A stretch of 64,000 nt of DNA, from positions 75,043 to 139,042 of the forward strand of contig CAJTXS010000003.1 of NCBI GenBank assembly GCA_910583735.1, written 5' to 3'. This document shows, in pieces, positions 17,787-26,901 of this stretch. Position numbers and translations under genes: made by a program. Every line of letters starts with the position of its first letter. Position 1 is the stretch's first letter. Below the pieces are notes generated by a model. It made no database searches, was not told the DNA's origin, and saw nothing but the letters and a program-made list of their open reading frames with translations. The stretch is from an uncultured Christensenella sp. Lineage in GTDB: Bacteria; Bacillota; Clostridia; Christensenellales; UBA3700.

Positions 17787-18201
17787 ACGCCGCCTTATTG
17801 TCGGATGCGGTATCGGCCCCTATGCTATCCTCAATAGATTGAGAAAACAGCCTGAGTGCGCCCGCCTTATCCTTTAGCAATCCTGCCTTGTTAAGAGTCG
17901 ATATTAAATCTTGAGCCAGTTTTGCATAAGGCGCGTCGGCTGAACCCGACTTTGCCACTATTACGTAATTATATCCGCCTTGGAGATATCCTATCAATCG
18001 CATAGCGATATCTTTTATGCGCCGCTTGACCTTGTTGCGAACTACGCTCTTGCCCACGCGCTTACCGGAGACGACCCCTACGCGCAGAGCGTATCTTGTA
18101 GGGCAATAGGTGATAGACGTATATGTTCCGCCGCACCTGCTGCCCTTGCGGTAGATATATGAAAAAGTGCGTCTGCCTCCCAGACGGTACTTCTTCTGCA
18201 T
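17767..18201 (-). CDS. rnpA: Ribonuclease P protein component
   Basis: 144 aa. The RNR signature is partly kept as GKRVGKSVVRNKVKRRIKD near residues 45-63, and the N-terminus (KKYRLGGRRTFSYIYRKGSR) is typical. RnpA binds the RNase P RNA and helps process tRNA 5' ends. The C-terminal ~25 residues extend past the usual end (about 115-120 aa). Lies 12 bases after rpmH. Confidence 0.93.
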   Translation of the reverse strand: MQKKYRLGGRRTFSYIYRKGSRCGGTYTSITYCPTRYALRVGVVSGKRVGKSVVRNKVKRRIKDIAMRLIGYLQGGYNYVIVAKSGSADAPYAKLAQDLISTLNKAGLLKDKAGALRLFSQSIEDSIGADTASDNKAAYADTHI

Positions 18202-18213
18202 ATCGAATGTCGA

Positions 18214-18348
18214 TTACGCGCTAAGTTGCTTTCTGCCCTTGTTGCGGCGACGAGCGATTACGTTCCTGCCGCCCTTAGTGGACATCCTCTTACGGAAGCC
18301 GTGGACCTTGCTGCGCTGTCTCTTTTTGGGTTGATAAGTTCTCTTCAT
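18214..18348 (-). CDS. rpmH: 50S ribosomal protein L34
   Basis: 44 aa beginning [20 protein letters not shown] and ending RKQLSA, the highly conserved L34 sequence at its exact usual length. It is first in the rpmH-rnpA-yidD-yidC-jag operon, which in most bacteria starts beside dnaA and the replication origin. Confidence 0.97.
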   Translation of the reverse strand: MKRTYQPKKRQRSKVHGFRKRMSTKGGRNVIARRRNKGRKQLSA

Positions 18349-18704
18349 ATCGTTAAGCCCTCTCTTTTAATAATAGCTAAACCAGTATAATATAAGGCTT
18401 CCCTCGCTGTCAAGTAAATAATCTTTTATATTATTATATAAAGGCGGCGCTTTCAGTCAACCGATTGACCGATTGAAATAGGCGATAGCCTCCGCTGTAT
18501 ATCGACGAAAAGTATATTATATCTGTCGAATAAAGTATAATTGAATACTTGACCGCGGCAAATTAGAAGTAGACAACGATAAAAATCGAAGGTTGTTAAG
18601 CATCGCACTCGAGTAACCTATATTAAAATTGACCGCTCCAAGTAAAATAAATATAATCAGTCGGATATCGAAATAAAACGGTAAAACATGTTATAAACAA
18701 AAGT

Positions 18705-18736
18705 TATATTGATAATAATAAATTATTATCAATATA
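18705..18736. repeat. AT-only 15-bp inverted repeat
   Basis: TATATTGATAATAAT and its exact complement separated by two A residues. Every base but the G/C of GAT/ATC is A or T, so it would melt or extrude easily. A possible DNA-unwinding element. Confidence 0.6.
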
Positions 18737-18828
18737 AAATTAATAATAATATAAGTCAAAGTATATAATGTCGGAATATAATTTCTTTTGTAAAATAACG
18801 TATGCGCTCGAAAACAGTAATCTGATAG

Positions 18829-18856
18829 TTGCAGCCGTAGGGGGGGGGATTATAAC
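18829..18856 (+). promoter_or_regulatory. Possible promoter with a G9 tract in its spacer
   Basis: TTGCAG, 16 bases containing nine consecutive G (18840-18848), then TATAAC. The homopolymer lies entirely between the boxes, as in the C9 promoter at 60722. The -35 box is only a fair match. No gene follows; the next plus-strand terminator is at 19300. Confidence 0.4.
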
Positions 18857-19000
18857 AAGATAATAGATATCTGTAAATGCAGGCGCAAACAAATTACAGG
18901 ATTAAACTTGCATGTCAATATGTGCGACATATAAATATCTATAAGATATTACGTTGAATGCAAAGTATTAAATAACATGCGCTGCTATAACCGTCAAGAA

Positions 19001-19016
19001 TGTTTAACGTGAAACA
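19001..19016. promoter_or_regulatory. parS-like centromere site 1
   Basis: TGTTTAACGTGAAACA, 15 of 16 matches to the bacterial parS consensus TGTTTCACGTGAAACA bound by ParB/Spo0J. Confidence 0.8.
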
Positions 19017-19299
19017 TGAGGGTAAAATACCGAAATCATAATATATAATCCTTTATTATACCTGATCGACTGCATATCCCTATTTTAACTTTAATAATAT
19101 TTTTTATGCCTAAGCGCGCCATCTCAAGTAAAGTAACGACAGATAATCGATTCAAGACTATTCTTGAGCATTAAATTATAAAGCAAATAGTAAAACAGTC
19201 TGCGCGGCTGCGTACATCGATATACAACATGCGCTCAACCGCAATTATATCTACAGAAACAACGTAAATTCTTTTTAATCTATTACAGGTGTATATGGC

Positions 19300-19322
19300 G
19301 CGTTTGAGCGCAAACGCTTTTT
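19300..19322 (+). terminator. Intrinsic terminator inside the gene-free region
   Basis: GCGTTTG and CAAACGC pair around a four-base loop and are followed by TTTTT. It implies a transcript upstream although no gene is seen there. Confidence 0.6.
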
Positions 19323-20566
19323 CAGAGTAAATATCGGGATAAAAATTAATGTTCTATGATTTTAGATGATTTTTTTTGCGCAGTAAAAGCATTTTACAGC
19401 GCGCCGATAATAAATATTTTAATATTTAATAAAAATGCGGAGGTTTATGCTGTTTGAGTTTTAATATCGATTGCATAAATAGATGCGGATCCTTAGATGT
19501 CGGTTACGCATCTATTCGGATATTATTGATATCTACCGTGCTTAGATATCAATTGATATATAAATTGTAAGCCGAATAATATCGATTTTCTCATCTGCCG
19601 CTGTATCTCGAGCTATAGCCGCAGTAGTATTGCTTTTATCAAGTGCGACACGTATATGCTGTACGTGTAGTGCTCGGACTGATTTGTAAGCGGCAGTAGC
19701 TTTATCTTGCCAAAATAATATGGTTTGCTCGCGGTAATAAGCGGTTAAGAGATGTTTCGGATGCTATTTTTATAATAAATCGCTGTAATCCCTATACATA
19801 TCGCGCTCAAATGATTGCGAATATATCAAGTAATAAATTCAAATTACTGTATTGATACATATTATAAATCAGTATCGGATACTTACCTATTTATATAAAT
19901 AAATGCGTTGACGCTCGAGCTTAACGGTAATAACTGCAATGCCGCATAAATGATTTGAATTAATAATTACATCATAAAGCGGATAGCGCAACAAATTTGC
20001 AGCGGTATAGACTGTAGATAATTATCGCAAAAAAAAGCGATAAGCAAAAAAATCCGACCGATATAAAATTTAATCTTTGATGCTGCCGAGCTTTGGCAGC
20101 ATTATAAAAACCGTCTTGCTTAAGCTGTGCTCTTGCTTGTCAACACAATACCGGCAAAGCCTCGCTTGTGTAATAGGATTTATCTCGTGTAAAACAAGCG
20201 TTTTTAGCAAAAACGGGCGATATTGAGTATAAAATCCGTGTAATACGGGCAAAATCTACATTAAAAGGATATTTATATCGGAGAGGCATGTCGGCGAGCG
20301 GGAACGGTCGTATGGATATATCGTGCGGCTCAAAGATAAATAGCGCGCAAGTTTGCTCTAGTTATTTGCGCTATTATATATTATCTCGACTGAATATATA
20401 TATTTACGCAGTTAATGAGGCGGCTGCGCTTGCAGTTGATTTTTATATGATTGCCGCGCTTCTTTGCCTGGGCGCCTCTGCCGTCGATTATGCGTCAATT
20501 ATTTTTTTTAATTAAATTGCAAACACTGCGTATCGATAATTTATAATTTTAACAACTTTAAGCTAA

Positions 20567-20582
20567 TGTTTTACGTGAAACA
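20567..20582. promoter_or_regulatory. parS-like centromere site 2
   Basis: TGTTTTACGTGAAACA, 15 of 16 matches to the parS consensus; the single change falls at the same position as in site 1. Confidence 0.8.
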
Positions 20583-21024
20583 TAGCTAAATGTTATACGA
20601 GTAATTTATCTTTGATTATGTGCCAAACCGCTTGAAAAGGCGCGATATTTGCCATGTATTACCTTTTGTTATATTTATAAATTATTGATAAAGTGATTAT
20701 TAAGCTAATGGCGTGGGATTAAATAAATCGCTTGATGCTGTATTCTTAATTATATTCACAGTTGTTGCAAGATAGATGAAGTAGGTGCGCTGTATTGGAC
20801 GAACCGATACATTCGGATTTATTATCATATAATCAATACATGTTTTTATTTGTTGCGATATCTTTCCGATTGTTAAGGCATAGCGCAATTCCCTTGCATT
20901 GCCGTAGATTAAGCGCCGAGCCGGGGAAAGTCGATTAAGTCCGTAGTCGGGATTATGCGCTTTTGCAATGTTTCAGGGACAAAAGCATCATTTTTACAAC
21001 TTGTCCCGGACAAGCATTTTATAA

Positions 21025-21040
21025 TGTTCCTCGTGTAACA
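21025..21040. promoter_or_regulatory. Degenerate parS-like site 3
   Basis: TGTTCCTCGTGTAACA, 13 of 16 matches to parS with the central CGTG kept. A weaker candidate. Confidence 0.4.
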
Positions 21041-21275
21041 AAAATCGACTAATTTAAGAATATATATTTCTAAAACTGGCAAATAATAGAATTATTACTT
21101 CTTATATATAACTAATAGTTGAGTGCAGACTTGTTATTTTTAACATGATTTTTGTGTATTTTCGGCTATAAAAGGGTAATTTTTCAGACAAAGTTTCACG
21201 GCGTTTGTGAAACAAATTAAGCATATTTATCATGACGGATTATTGAGCGATTAATACGTGGTTTTTAGTTAAATT

Positions 21276-21644
21276 TTAGGCGTTGATGCCTTGTTTTTTA
21301 ATGCAATCGAAGGTCTCCGCGCTGATTATATGCTCGATTTTGCAAGCGTCTTCCTCAGCGGTCTCCGCGCTTACGCCTAAAGATTGGAGAAAACGTGTCA
21401 AGACGATGTGTCTTTCGTATATTCTGTCCGCGATTTCTCTGCCCGAGTCGGTAAGCGAGATGTTGCCGTCGCCGTCTACAGTAACGTGCCCGCTCTCTCT
21501 GAGATGCTTTAAGGCGATGCTGACGCTGGGCTTGGAAAATCCAAGCTCCTGCGCGATTTCTATTGCGCGGACGCTTCCTTTAGTGCTCTTGAGCATCAAT
21601 ATCGTCTCGAGGTAGTTCTCCGAAGAGGCGTTGATATTGGGCAT
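21276..21644 (-). CDS. DtxR/MntR-family metal-dependent transcriptional regulator
   Basis: 122 aa. It begins with the family's ENYLETILML motif and a winged helix (AIEIAQELGFSKPSVSIALKHLRESGHV), then the start of the dimerisation/metal domain (ERHIVLTRFLQSLGV...DACKIEHIIS), which contains H and E ligands. There is no SH3-like third domain, so it is the short MntR/TroR type that represses manganese or iron uptake when metal is bound. No transporter gene adjoins it. A GGAGG site lies seven bases before the ATG. Confidence 0.88.
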   Translation of the reverse strand: MPNINASSENYLETILMLKSTKGSVRAIEIAQELGFSKPSVSIALKHLRESGHVTVDGDGNISLTDSGREIADRIYERHIVLTRFLQSLGVSAETAEEDACKIEHIISAETFDCIKKQGINA

Positions 21645-21686
21645 ATAATCCTCCGAATAAGTCCGAAATACAATCGAACTGCATTA

Positions 21687-21715
21687 ATTGTAGCATAAAA
21701 TCGCTCTTTTTTCAA
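21687..21715 (-). promoter_or_regulatory. Promoter of the DtxR/MntR-family regulator
   Basis: On the minus strand TTGAAA, 17 bases, TACAAT, about 43 bases before the ATG. Confidence 0.65.
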
Positions 21716-22191
21716 CTTGTAACAGGCGGAGATTAAGCCGTGAGCGCTTAATCGGAGGGAGTCGAAGCTGACGGGATATATATTCGGCATTGATTTTTTA
21801 CTTAATTGTCGGTAAAATATTTTGATTAAGTCTTTTTCGGTAGGAATAGCTAAGATAAATATATTTCTACGTTAAATTTTGTTTTAATCGACGATTGGGG
21901 GCAATAAATATACGTCAATTAATCTTTGAAGCGGTTAAGCGTAAAAATCTACGACGGTCGTCGGCAAAACCATGCGTAACGGAATGTCCGGCGGCGTATT
22001 TTGATTTATGCGGACTGTAAGAATTGCGACATTATAGCGCAACTATGGGATATTAGGCGCTAATTAACAGTCGCGTATATTCGGCGAGGTAAAAGCCGAT
22101 ATTTCGACTAATCGGGGAGATAAACGCAGTTGCTTATTGCTGCGGCAAGTCTCAGCGAACATATTTTAATAATAACGCGTAAAAATATTTA

Positions 22192-22220
22192 TTGATAAGT
22201 GATATCCGATATGCTAAAAT
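22192..22220 (+). promoter_or_regulatory. Promoter of the SIS-domain gene operon
   Basis: TTGATA, 17 bases, TAAAAT, 48 bases before the ATG at 22269; it would drive the 22.3-26.7 kb gene run. Confidence 0.65.
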
Positions 22221-22268
22221 AATATTATATCGGCTTGAGCCTAACCTAAGTAATAAGGAGATAAAGTA

Positions 22269-23300
22269 ATGACAACTTTAATGCAGCAGGAGATATTTTC
22301 CGAACCCGAAATGATTAAGCGTACGATAGCGTCTTGCCGTCCCGTGGCGGCTGAGATTGCCGAAGCCTTCAAGACAAAGGGGATAACCAAGGTAGTCACA
22401 TTGGCAAGAGGCACATCGGACAATGCCGCTACCGTATTTTCTTTCGTGTTCCCCCTTACTGCGGGAATCAACGTAGGACGCTTTCATCCCTCGGTGTATA
22501 CCGTATACGATAAAAAGGTGGATATGAGCGATACGTGTATGATAATCGTATCGCAGAGCGGTATGTCCAAGGACACGGTAGACGTGTTCAATAAGGCTAA
22601 GGCCGCGGGCGCCATGGTAGTTGCGGTGACGGACAACGCTCAATCTCCCGTTGCTAAGGGCAGCGATTATCACCTGTTTATAGACGTTGAGGAAGAAAAG
22701 AGCGTAGCCGCGACCAAGACTTATATAGGCGAGGTAGTGGCGCTGCTTATCTTGGCGGAGGCATTCGGGGCGAATATAACCGACGGTATTGACAGCGTAT
22801 GCGGTAAGATAGCCGATATTCTCGGCAAGAACGACGAAATAGCCGAGGTCGCAAAGGCTATCAAGGACAGAAAGAGCAATATTATTCTCTCCCGCGGCAC
22901 TATGCTCGGCACGGGCGACGAGTGCGCGCTCAAGCTCACCGAGTGCTGCTACATGTTCAATCGCTCCTTCTCTACAGCCAACTTTATGCACGGTCCCTTC
23001 TCCCTCATAGACGAGGACGCGCACGTAATAATGCTGGCTCCTTCGGGCGTATTCACCAAGGAGTACACCGAGCTTGCAAGGCGCATCGTTTCTTTGGGCG
23101 GAAAGCTCACCGCATTCAGCGATATCCCCGAGGTGCTCGAAGTGGCGAACAACAAGATAGTCATGCCGAAAGAGGACGATATCATAGCTCCCGTCACCTA
23201 CGGCGTAGCCGTATCGCTGCTCGCGCTCAACGTGGGACTTGCCAAGGGGCTGAGCGTAGATACGCCCCGCAACCTCAATAAGGTAACGGTTACTTTATAA
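22269..23300 (+). CDS. SIS-domain sugar-phosphate isomerase/deaminase (GlmS C-terminal-like)
   Basis: 343 aa made of two SIS domains (about 35-165 and 200-330), with the sugar-phosphate loop SQSGMSKDTVDV near 95 and an E-S-V-A-A-T-K-T block near 142. It matches the isomerase half of glucosamine-6-phosphate synthase but lacks the glutaminase half. Such stand-alone proteins act as glucosamine-6-phosphate deaminases (NagB-II) or on related amino-sugar phosphates (AgaS, FrlB). AGGAG site; followed three bases later by the dehydrogenase. Confidence 0.85.
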   Translation: MTTLMQQEIFSEPEMIKRTIASCRPVAAEIAEAFKTKGITKVVTLARGTSDNAATVFSFVFPLTAGINVGRFHPSVYTVYDKKVDMSDTCMIIVSQSGMSKDTVDVFNKAKAAGAMVVAVTDNAQSPVAKGSDYHLFIDVEEEKSVAATKTYIGEVVALLILAEAFGANITDGIDSVCGKIADILGKNDEIAEVAKAIKDRKSNIILSRGTMLGTGDECALKLTECCYMFNRSFSTANFMHGPFSLIDEDAHVIMLAPSGVFTKEYTELARRIVSLGGKLTAFSDIPEVLEVANNKIVMPKEDDIIAPVTYGVAVSLLALNVGLAKGLSVDTPRNLNKVTVTL

Positions 23301-23303
23301 TCT

Positions 23304-24254
23304 ATGAAGATAGCAATACTCGATAAAGATACGCTTACGCGCGGCGATATTGACTTCGGCGAGCTGGAAGCTATAGGCGATGTAATATATTGCGACATTA
23401 AGAGCGAGGAGGATATTGTATCCTCCTGCGCCGATTGCGATGCGATACTGTGCAATAAGATTGTAATATCGGGCTCCGTCATGGCAAGACTGCCGCAGCT
23501 TAAATATATCGGATTGTTCGCTACAGGATACAACAATGTCGATATAGAGGCGGCTAAAGCCGCGGGCATAACCGTGACCAACGCGCCCGATTACTCGACG
23601 TATGCGGTGGCGCAGCATGTATTTGCCATGATTATGCGGTTTGCTTCCCGTATAGACGAGTACGACTGCTCCGTAAAGCGCGGCGATTGGAGCAAGAGCA
23701 ATACGTTCAGTTACTTCCCCTATCCGACCGACGAGTTGCAGGGCAAGACGCTGGGCATATACGGCTACGGCAATATCGGCTCGAAAGTAGCGGAGATAGG
23801 CAATGCCATGGGCATGAGAGTGGTGGTGACCAGCAGGACCATGCACGTTGATTGCCCTTATCCCTATGTGGGAGACGATATATTCGCAGTGTCGGATTAT
23901 CTCACGCTGCACTGTCCGCTCACGCAAGAGACGGAGAAGCTGATAGACAAAGACAAGCTGTCCGCGATGAAACCTACCGCCGTGCTGATTAATACGGCAA
24001 GGGGCGGATTGATAGACGAGCGGGCTCTCGCCTCTGCGCTCAATAAGGGCGTAATCGCAGGCGCGGCGCTTGATACTCTGTCTTGCGAGCCGCCTAAGGA
24101 GGACAATCCGCTGCTCGGCGCTAAGAACTGCGTAATTACTCCGCATATAGCTTGGGCGCCTACGCAGACGAGGAGCAGGCTGCTCGGCATAGTCGCGGAC
24201 AATCTGCGCGCATTTATGGACGGACAACCCGTCAATGTCGTCGGCTGCGACTGA
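23304..24254 (+). CDS. D-2-hydroxyacid dehydrogenase (glycerate/phosphoglycerate dehydrogenase family)
   Basis: 316 aa. The NAD-binding loop GYGNIGSKV is near 150-160; the catalytic trio is visible as R in NTARGGLIDE (about 235), E in the SCEPPKEDNPL block and H in PHIAWAP near 288. The sequence fits HprA-type glycerate or hydroxypyruvate reductases better than full SerA because there is no ACT domain. Its place right after the SIS protein and three genes before cysK suggests serine or sugar-acid metabolism, but the substrate is unproven. Confidence 0.85.
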   Translation: MKIAILDKDTLTRGDIDFGELEAIGDVIYCDIKSEEDIVSSCADCDAILCNKIVISGSVMARLPQLKYIGLFATGYNNVDIEAAKAAGITVTNAPDYSTYAVAQHVFAMIMRFASRIDEYDCSVKRGDWSKSNTFSYFPYPTDELQGKTLGIYGYGNIGSKVAEIGNAMGMRVVVTSRTMHVDCPYPYVGDDIFAVSDYLTLHCPLTQETEKLIDKDKLSAMKPTAVLINTARGGLIDERALASALNKGVIAGAALDTLSCEPPKEDNPLLGAKNCVITPHIAWAPTQTRSRLLGIVADNLRAFMDGQPVNVVGCD

Positions 24255-24276
24255 TGGGCGGAATATAGGTGAAATT

Positions 24277-25098
24277 ATGCTAAGAATATTCAGACAACCG
24301 AGAAGGCAACTCGCGCTTACCGCGGTAATATTACTTTGCGCCGTCATAGCTTTCGGGCTCTTTTTCGCCGACGCGGTTACGGACCCCGGCGGAGACGGTA
24401 TTCAAGCGTATAAGATAGCCTTCCGCGTGATTAAAGGCGATATGCATTTCAATGCGGCGGCGTTTATCGCATATCTTCTGCCGCTTATCGCAGCGGCGCT
24501 GTCCGTTATCCCTTATCCCGACAATAGATGGAACTTATTACCGGCGGTAATATTTGCCGCCGCGGGTATAATGATAGAATTCATGTTCCAAATATATCAG
24601 TTGCCTTTCTCCGAAGAGATAAGGCAGCTGCATGTAGATACGGGCGAGGGGCTCGCCGACGGAGCAATTATAGCAGGCTGGCTGTGCTTTGCGGCGACTG
24701 CATGCTGTCTTTTCAAGTCTTTCTACAAAGACGAGCGGAAGTCGGGAGAGGGTAAAGCGATATGCGCGCCCTGCGGCGATGCGAACGAGGATGTCGCTAT
24801 AGGCGGCGATAACGAAAGCGCCCCGATCCAAGCTGCGGAAAGCGAAGTAAACGACGGCGAAGTAGTGGACGTATTGTCCAACGACAATAACATGAGCGCG
24901 CAAACTCATGTTATGGAAGACGCAGTTACGGGCGGCGAGCGGTCTCAAACTGCGGAAAGCACAGTAAACGATATCTATGTCAATGACGTATACGGCAATG
25001 TAGACGATAGCGTATCTGTTAACGGTAACAAGGACGAACAGCTTCGGGATGCGGAAAGCGTCTCAAGCGACGGCAATGGCGATAGCGCACAAGGTTAA
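24277..25098 (+). CDS. Hypothetical membrane protein with long acidic tail
   Basis: 273 aa from the ATG at 24277 (AGGTG upstream); a longer frame from 24235 overlaps the previous gene. Four hydrophobic helices occupy the first ~150 residues. The last ~110 residues are acidic and low-complexity, with an imperfect repeat (AAESEVNDGEVVD, TAESTVNDIYVND, DAESVSSDGNG) spaced about 40 residues. No family recognised. It is embedded in the operon between the dehydrogenase and cysK. Confidence 0.6.
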   Translation: MLRIFRQPRRQLALTAVILLCAVIAFGLFFADAVTDPGGDGIQAYKIAFRVIKGDMHFNAAAFIAYLLPLIAAALSVIPYPDNRWNLLPAVIFAAAGIMIEFMFQIYQLPFSEEIRQLHVDTGEGLADGAIIAGWLCFAATACCLFKSFYKDERKSGEGKAICAPCGDANEDVAIGGDNESAPIQAAESEVNDGEVVDVLSNDNNMSAQTHVMEDAVTGGERSQTAESTVNDIYVNDVYGNVDDSVSVNGNKDEQLRDAESVSSDGNGDSAQG

Positions 25099-25101
25099 TA
25101 T

Positions 25102-26025
25102 ATGAATATAGCAAGCGATTTTACCCATCTCGTAGGGCGTACGCCGTTAATCAAGCTGTCGAGATTGAGCGCGCTCATGGGTTTAAGCACGCCTATGGTC
25201 GCAAAGATAGAGGGCATGAACCCCGCGGGCAGCATTAAGGACAGGACTGCGCTGAGCATGATTGACGCGGCGGAGAAAGACGGCTCGCTCAAGCCCGGCG
25301 GTACGGTTATAGAGCCCACCAGCGGCAATACGGGCATAGGACTTGCCGCTATATGCGCGGTAAGGGGATATAAATTAATACTTACCATGCCCGATACCAT
25401 GAGTATCGAGCGCAGGCAACTGCTCGCAGCCTACGGCGCGCAGCTCGTGCTCACCGACGGAAGCAAGGGCATGGCTGGCGCTGTAGCGGAAGCGGAGCGA
25501 CTGCATTCCGTCACGGCGGGCAGCATAATAGCGGGGCAGTTCGTCAATCCCGCCAATCCCGCTGCGCACAAGAGCACCGCGCGCGAGATATGGACGGATA
25601 CGGACGGAGAAGTAGATGTCATAGTCGCAGGCGTAGGTACGGGCGGTACGGTAACGGGACTTAGCAGATATCTGCGCGAGTATAAGCGCGATGTGGAAGT
25701 TATCGCGGTGGAGCCCTATTCGTCTCCCGTGCTCTCGGGCGGCAAGGCGGGCGCGCACAAGTTGCAGGGCATAGGCGCGGGATTTATCCCCGAGGCACTC
25801 GATTGCAATGCGTACGACGGCATTATACAGGTCAAGGACGAGGACGCGTACGCGTGCACCGCTATGCTGGCTAAGAGCGAGGGATTGCTGGTCGGCATAT
25901 CTTCGGGCGCGGCGATATGGGCGGCGGCGCAATATCTCGGCAGAGAGGAGAATAAGGGCAAACTCGTCGTAGTCATTCTCCCCGATACGGGCGACAGATA
26001 TCTGTCATCGGGAGTATTCGGATGA
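25102..26025 (+). CDS. cysK: Cysteine synthase A
   Basis: 307 aa. The PLP lysine is K46 in NPAGSIKDRTA, the phosphate/substrate loop is TSGNTG near 73-78, and a GTGGTVTG glycine loop lies near 178-185. It makes cysteine from O-acetylserine and sulfide. It starts three bases after the membrane protein and overlaps tcdA by four bases. Confidence 0.92.
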   Translation: MNIASDFTHLVGRTPLIKLSRLSALMGLSTPMVAKIEGMNPAGSIKDRTALSMIDAAEKDGSLKPGGTVIEPTSGNTGIGLAAICAVRGYKLILTMPDTMSIERRQLLAAYGAQLVLTDGSKGMAGAVAEAERLHSVTAGSIIAGQFVNPANPAAHKSTAREIWTDTDGEVDVIVAGVGTGGTVTGLSRYLREYKRDVEVIAVEPYSSPVLSGGKAGAHKLQGIGAGFIPEALDCNAYDGIIQVKDEDAYACTAMLAKSEGLLVGISSGAAIWAAAQYLGREENKGKLVVVILPDTGDRYLSSGVFG

Positions 26026-26729
26026 GCTTTGACTACAGCCGTACGCGCATGCTGATAGGCGACGGCGCAGACTTACTAAGGTCCGCCAAGGTCATTGTAT
26101 TCGGACTGGGCGGCGTAGGCGGATATGTGGCGGAGTTCTTGGCAAGAGCGGGCGTAGGCTGTATCGGACTTGTCGACAACGACACAATCTCGCGTAGCAA
26201 CTTCAACAGGCAGCTGCTTGCCACTAAGGGCAGCGAGGGCGTAAGTAAGACGCGCGCCGCGGCGGAGAGGATAGCTTCCGTCAATCCCGACGCTGTCGTA
26301 AGAGAGTATAATATGTTCTTTACCAAGGACAGCGAGCTCGATTTATCCGAATACGACTGTTGCGCCGACTGCATAGATACGGTATCTTCCAAGATAGAGC
26401 TGGCGGTTAGGTGCGAGGGCGTAACCAAGCTGGTGAGCTGCATGGGCACGGGCAATAAGCTGCGCGCGCACTTTAAGGCGGCGGATATATATTCTACGTC
26501 GGTGTGCCCCTTGGCGCGGGTTATGCGCAGGGAGCTGAAGCGCGCGGGCGTCAAGTCGCTGCGCGTAGTGTATTCGGAAGAGCAACCGCTCGGCAATACT
26601 TTAGACGAGGGCGGCAGACATATCCCCGGCAGCATATCTTACGTGCCGGCAGCGGCGGCATGCGTAATTGCGGAAGAGATAATATCGTCTATACTCGGCG
26701 ACCGACGCCGTGAGATTTTAAGATATTAG
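26022..26729 (+). CDS. tcdA: tRNA threonylcarbamoyladenosine dehydratase
   Basis: 235 aa. A ThiF/E1-like fold with the ATP loop GLGGVGGYVAE near 29-39 and the RSNFNRQL block near 63. The family-specific SCMGTGNKLRAHFKAADI segment follows near 140. TcdA cyclises t6A37 in tRNAs to ct6A. ATGA overlap with cysK; last gene before a strong terminator. Confidence 0.88.
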   Translation: MSFDYSRTRMLIGDGADLLRSAKVIVFGLGGVGGYVAEFLARAGVGCIGLVDNDTISRSNFNRQLLATKGSEGVSKTRAAAERIASVNPDAVVREYNMFFTKDSELDLSEYDCCADCIDTVSSKIELAVRCEGVTKLVSCMGTGNKLRAHFKAADIYSTSVCPLARVMRRELKRAGVKSLRVVYSEEQPLGNTLDEGGRHIPGSISYVPAAAACVIAEEIISSILGDRRREILRY

Positions 26730-26852
26730 TCGATACGGCGTAGTTAATCGCGCTTTGCGCGGACGGGAGTCGATTGCAGAATGTAATTAAAAGCGCGCCG
26801 ATAAGACGGGCAGGCAATTACTGTTGCAATAAGATTAAGCCATATCGAATAA

Positions 26853-26878
26853 TCGGCGCGATATCGCCGACTTTTTTT
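26853..26878 (+). terminator. Intrinsic terminator after tcdA
   Basis: TCGGCG / CGCCGA stem followed by CTTTTTTT, just before the XRE gene at 26902. Confidence 0.75.
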
Positions 26879-26901
26879 GTTTGAACTAAAAGGATGACAT
26901 T

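Larger units (their letters stand above)
18863..19322 (+). ncRNA. Hypothetical transcript from the G9 promoter to the 19300 terminator
   Basis: About 460 nt lying between a possible promoter and an intrinsic terminator on the same strand, with no reading frame. It would span a parS site. It matches no RNA family I know. This is an inference from the two flanking signals only. Confidence 0.25.
18349..21275. other. Long AT-rich gene-free region, candidate chromosomal origin (oriC) region
   Basis: Nearly 3 kb without a supported gene, between the leftward rpmH operon and the mostly rightward genes after 22.3 kb. It contains parS-like sites (19001, 20567, 21025), a 15-bp dyad (18705-18736), more inverted repeats (TTGATATCTA/TAGATATCAA at 19526-19552; GTTTCAC/GTGAAAC at 21193-21213), a G9 tract and an isolated terminator (19300). 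DnaA-box matches are only partial (TTATAAACA 18691; ATATTCACA 20752). The role as an origin is inferred from gene direction, rpmH and parS. Confidence 0.6.
21645..22268. other. Intergenic region carrying two divergent promoters
   Basis: 624 AT-rich bases between the leftward regulator and the rightward SIS gene. Apart from the two promoters listed separately I find no gene or RNA. Confidence 0.4.

Noticed and set aside
20081..20101. TGCTGCC/GGCAGCA hairpin as a terminator
   Set aside because: A stable stem but no T tract follows on either strand and no gene precedes it.
20070..20888. Short reading frames of 60-75 aa in the gene-free region, including one with GGAGAGG close to its ATG at 20288
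   Set aside because: Composition is that of the surrounding AT-rich DNA, no homology is recognisable and the site is too close to the ATG.
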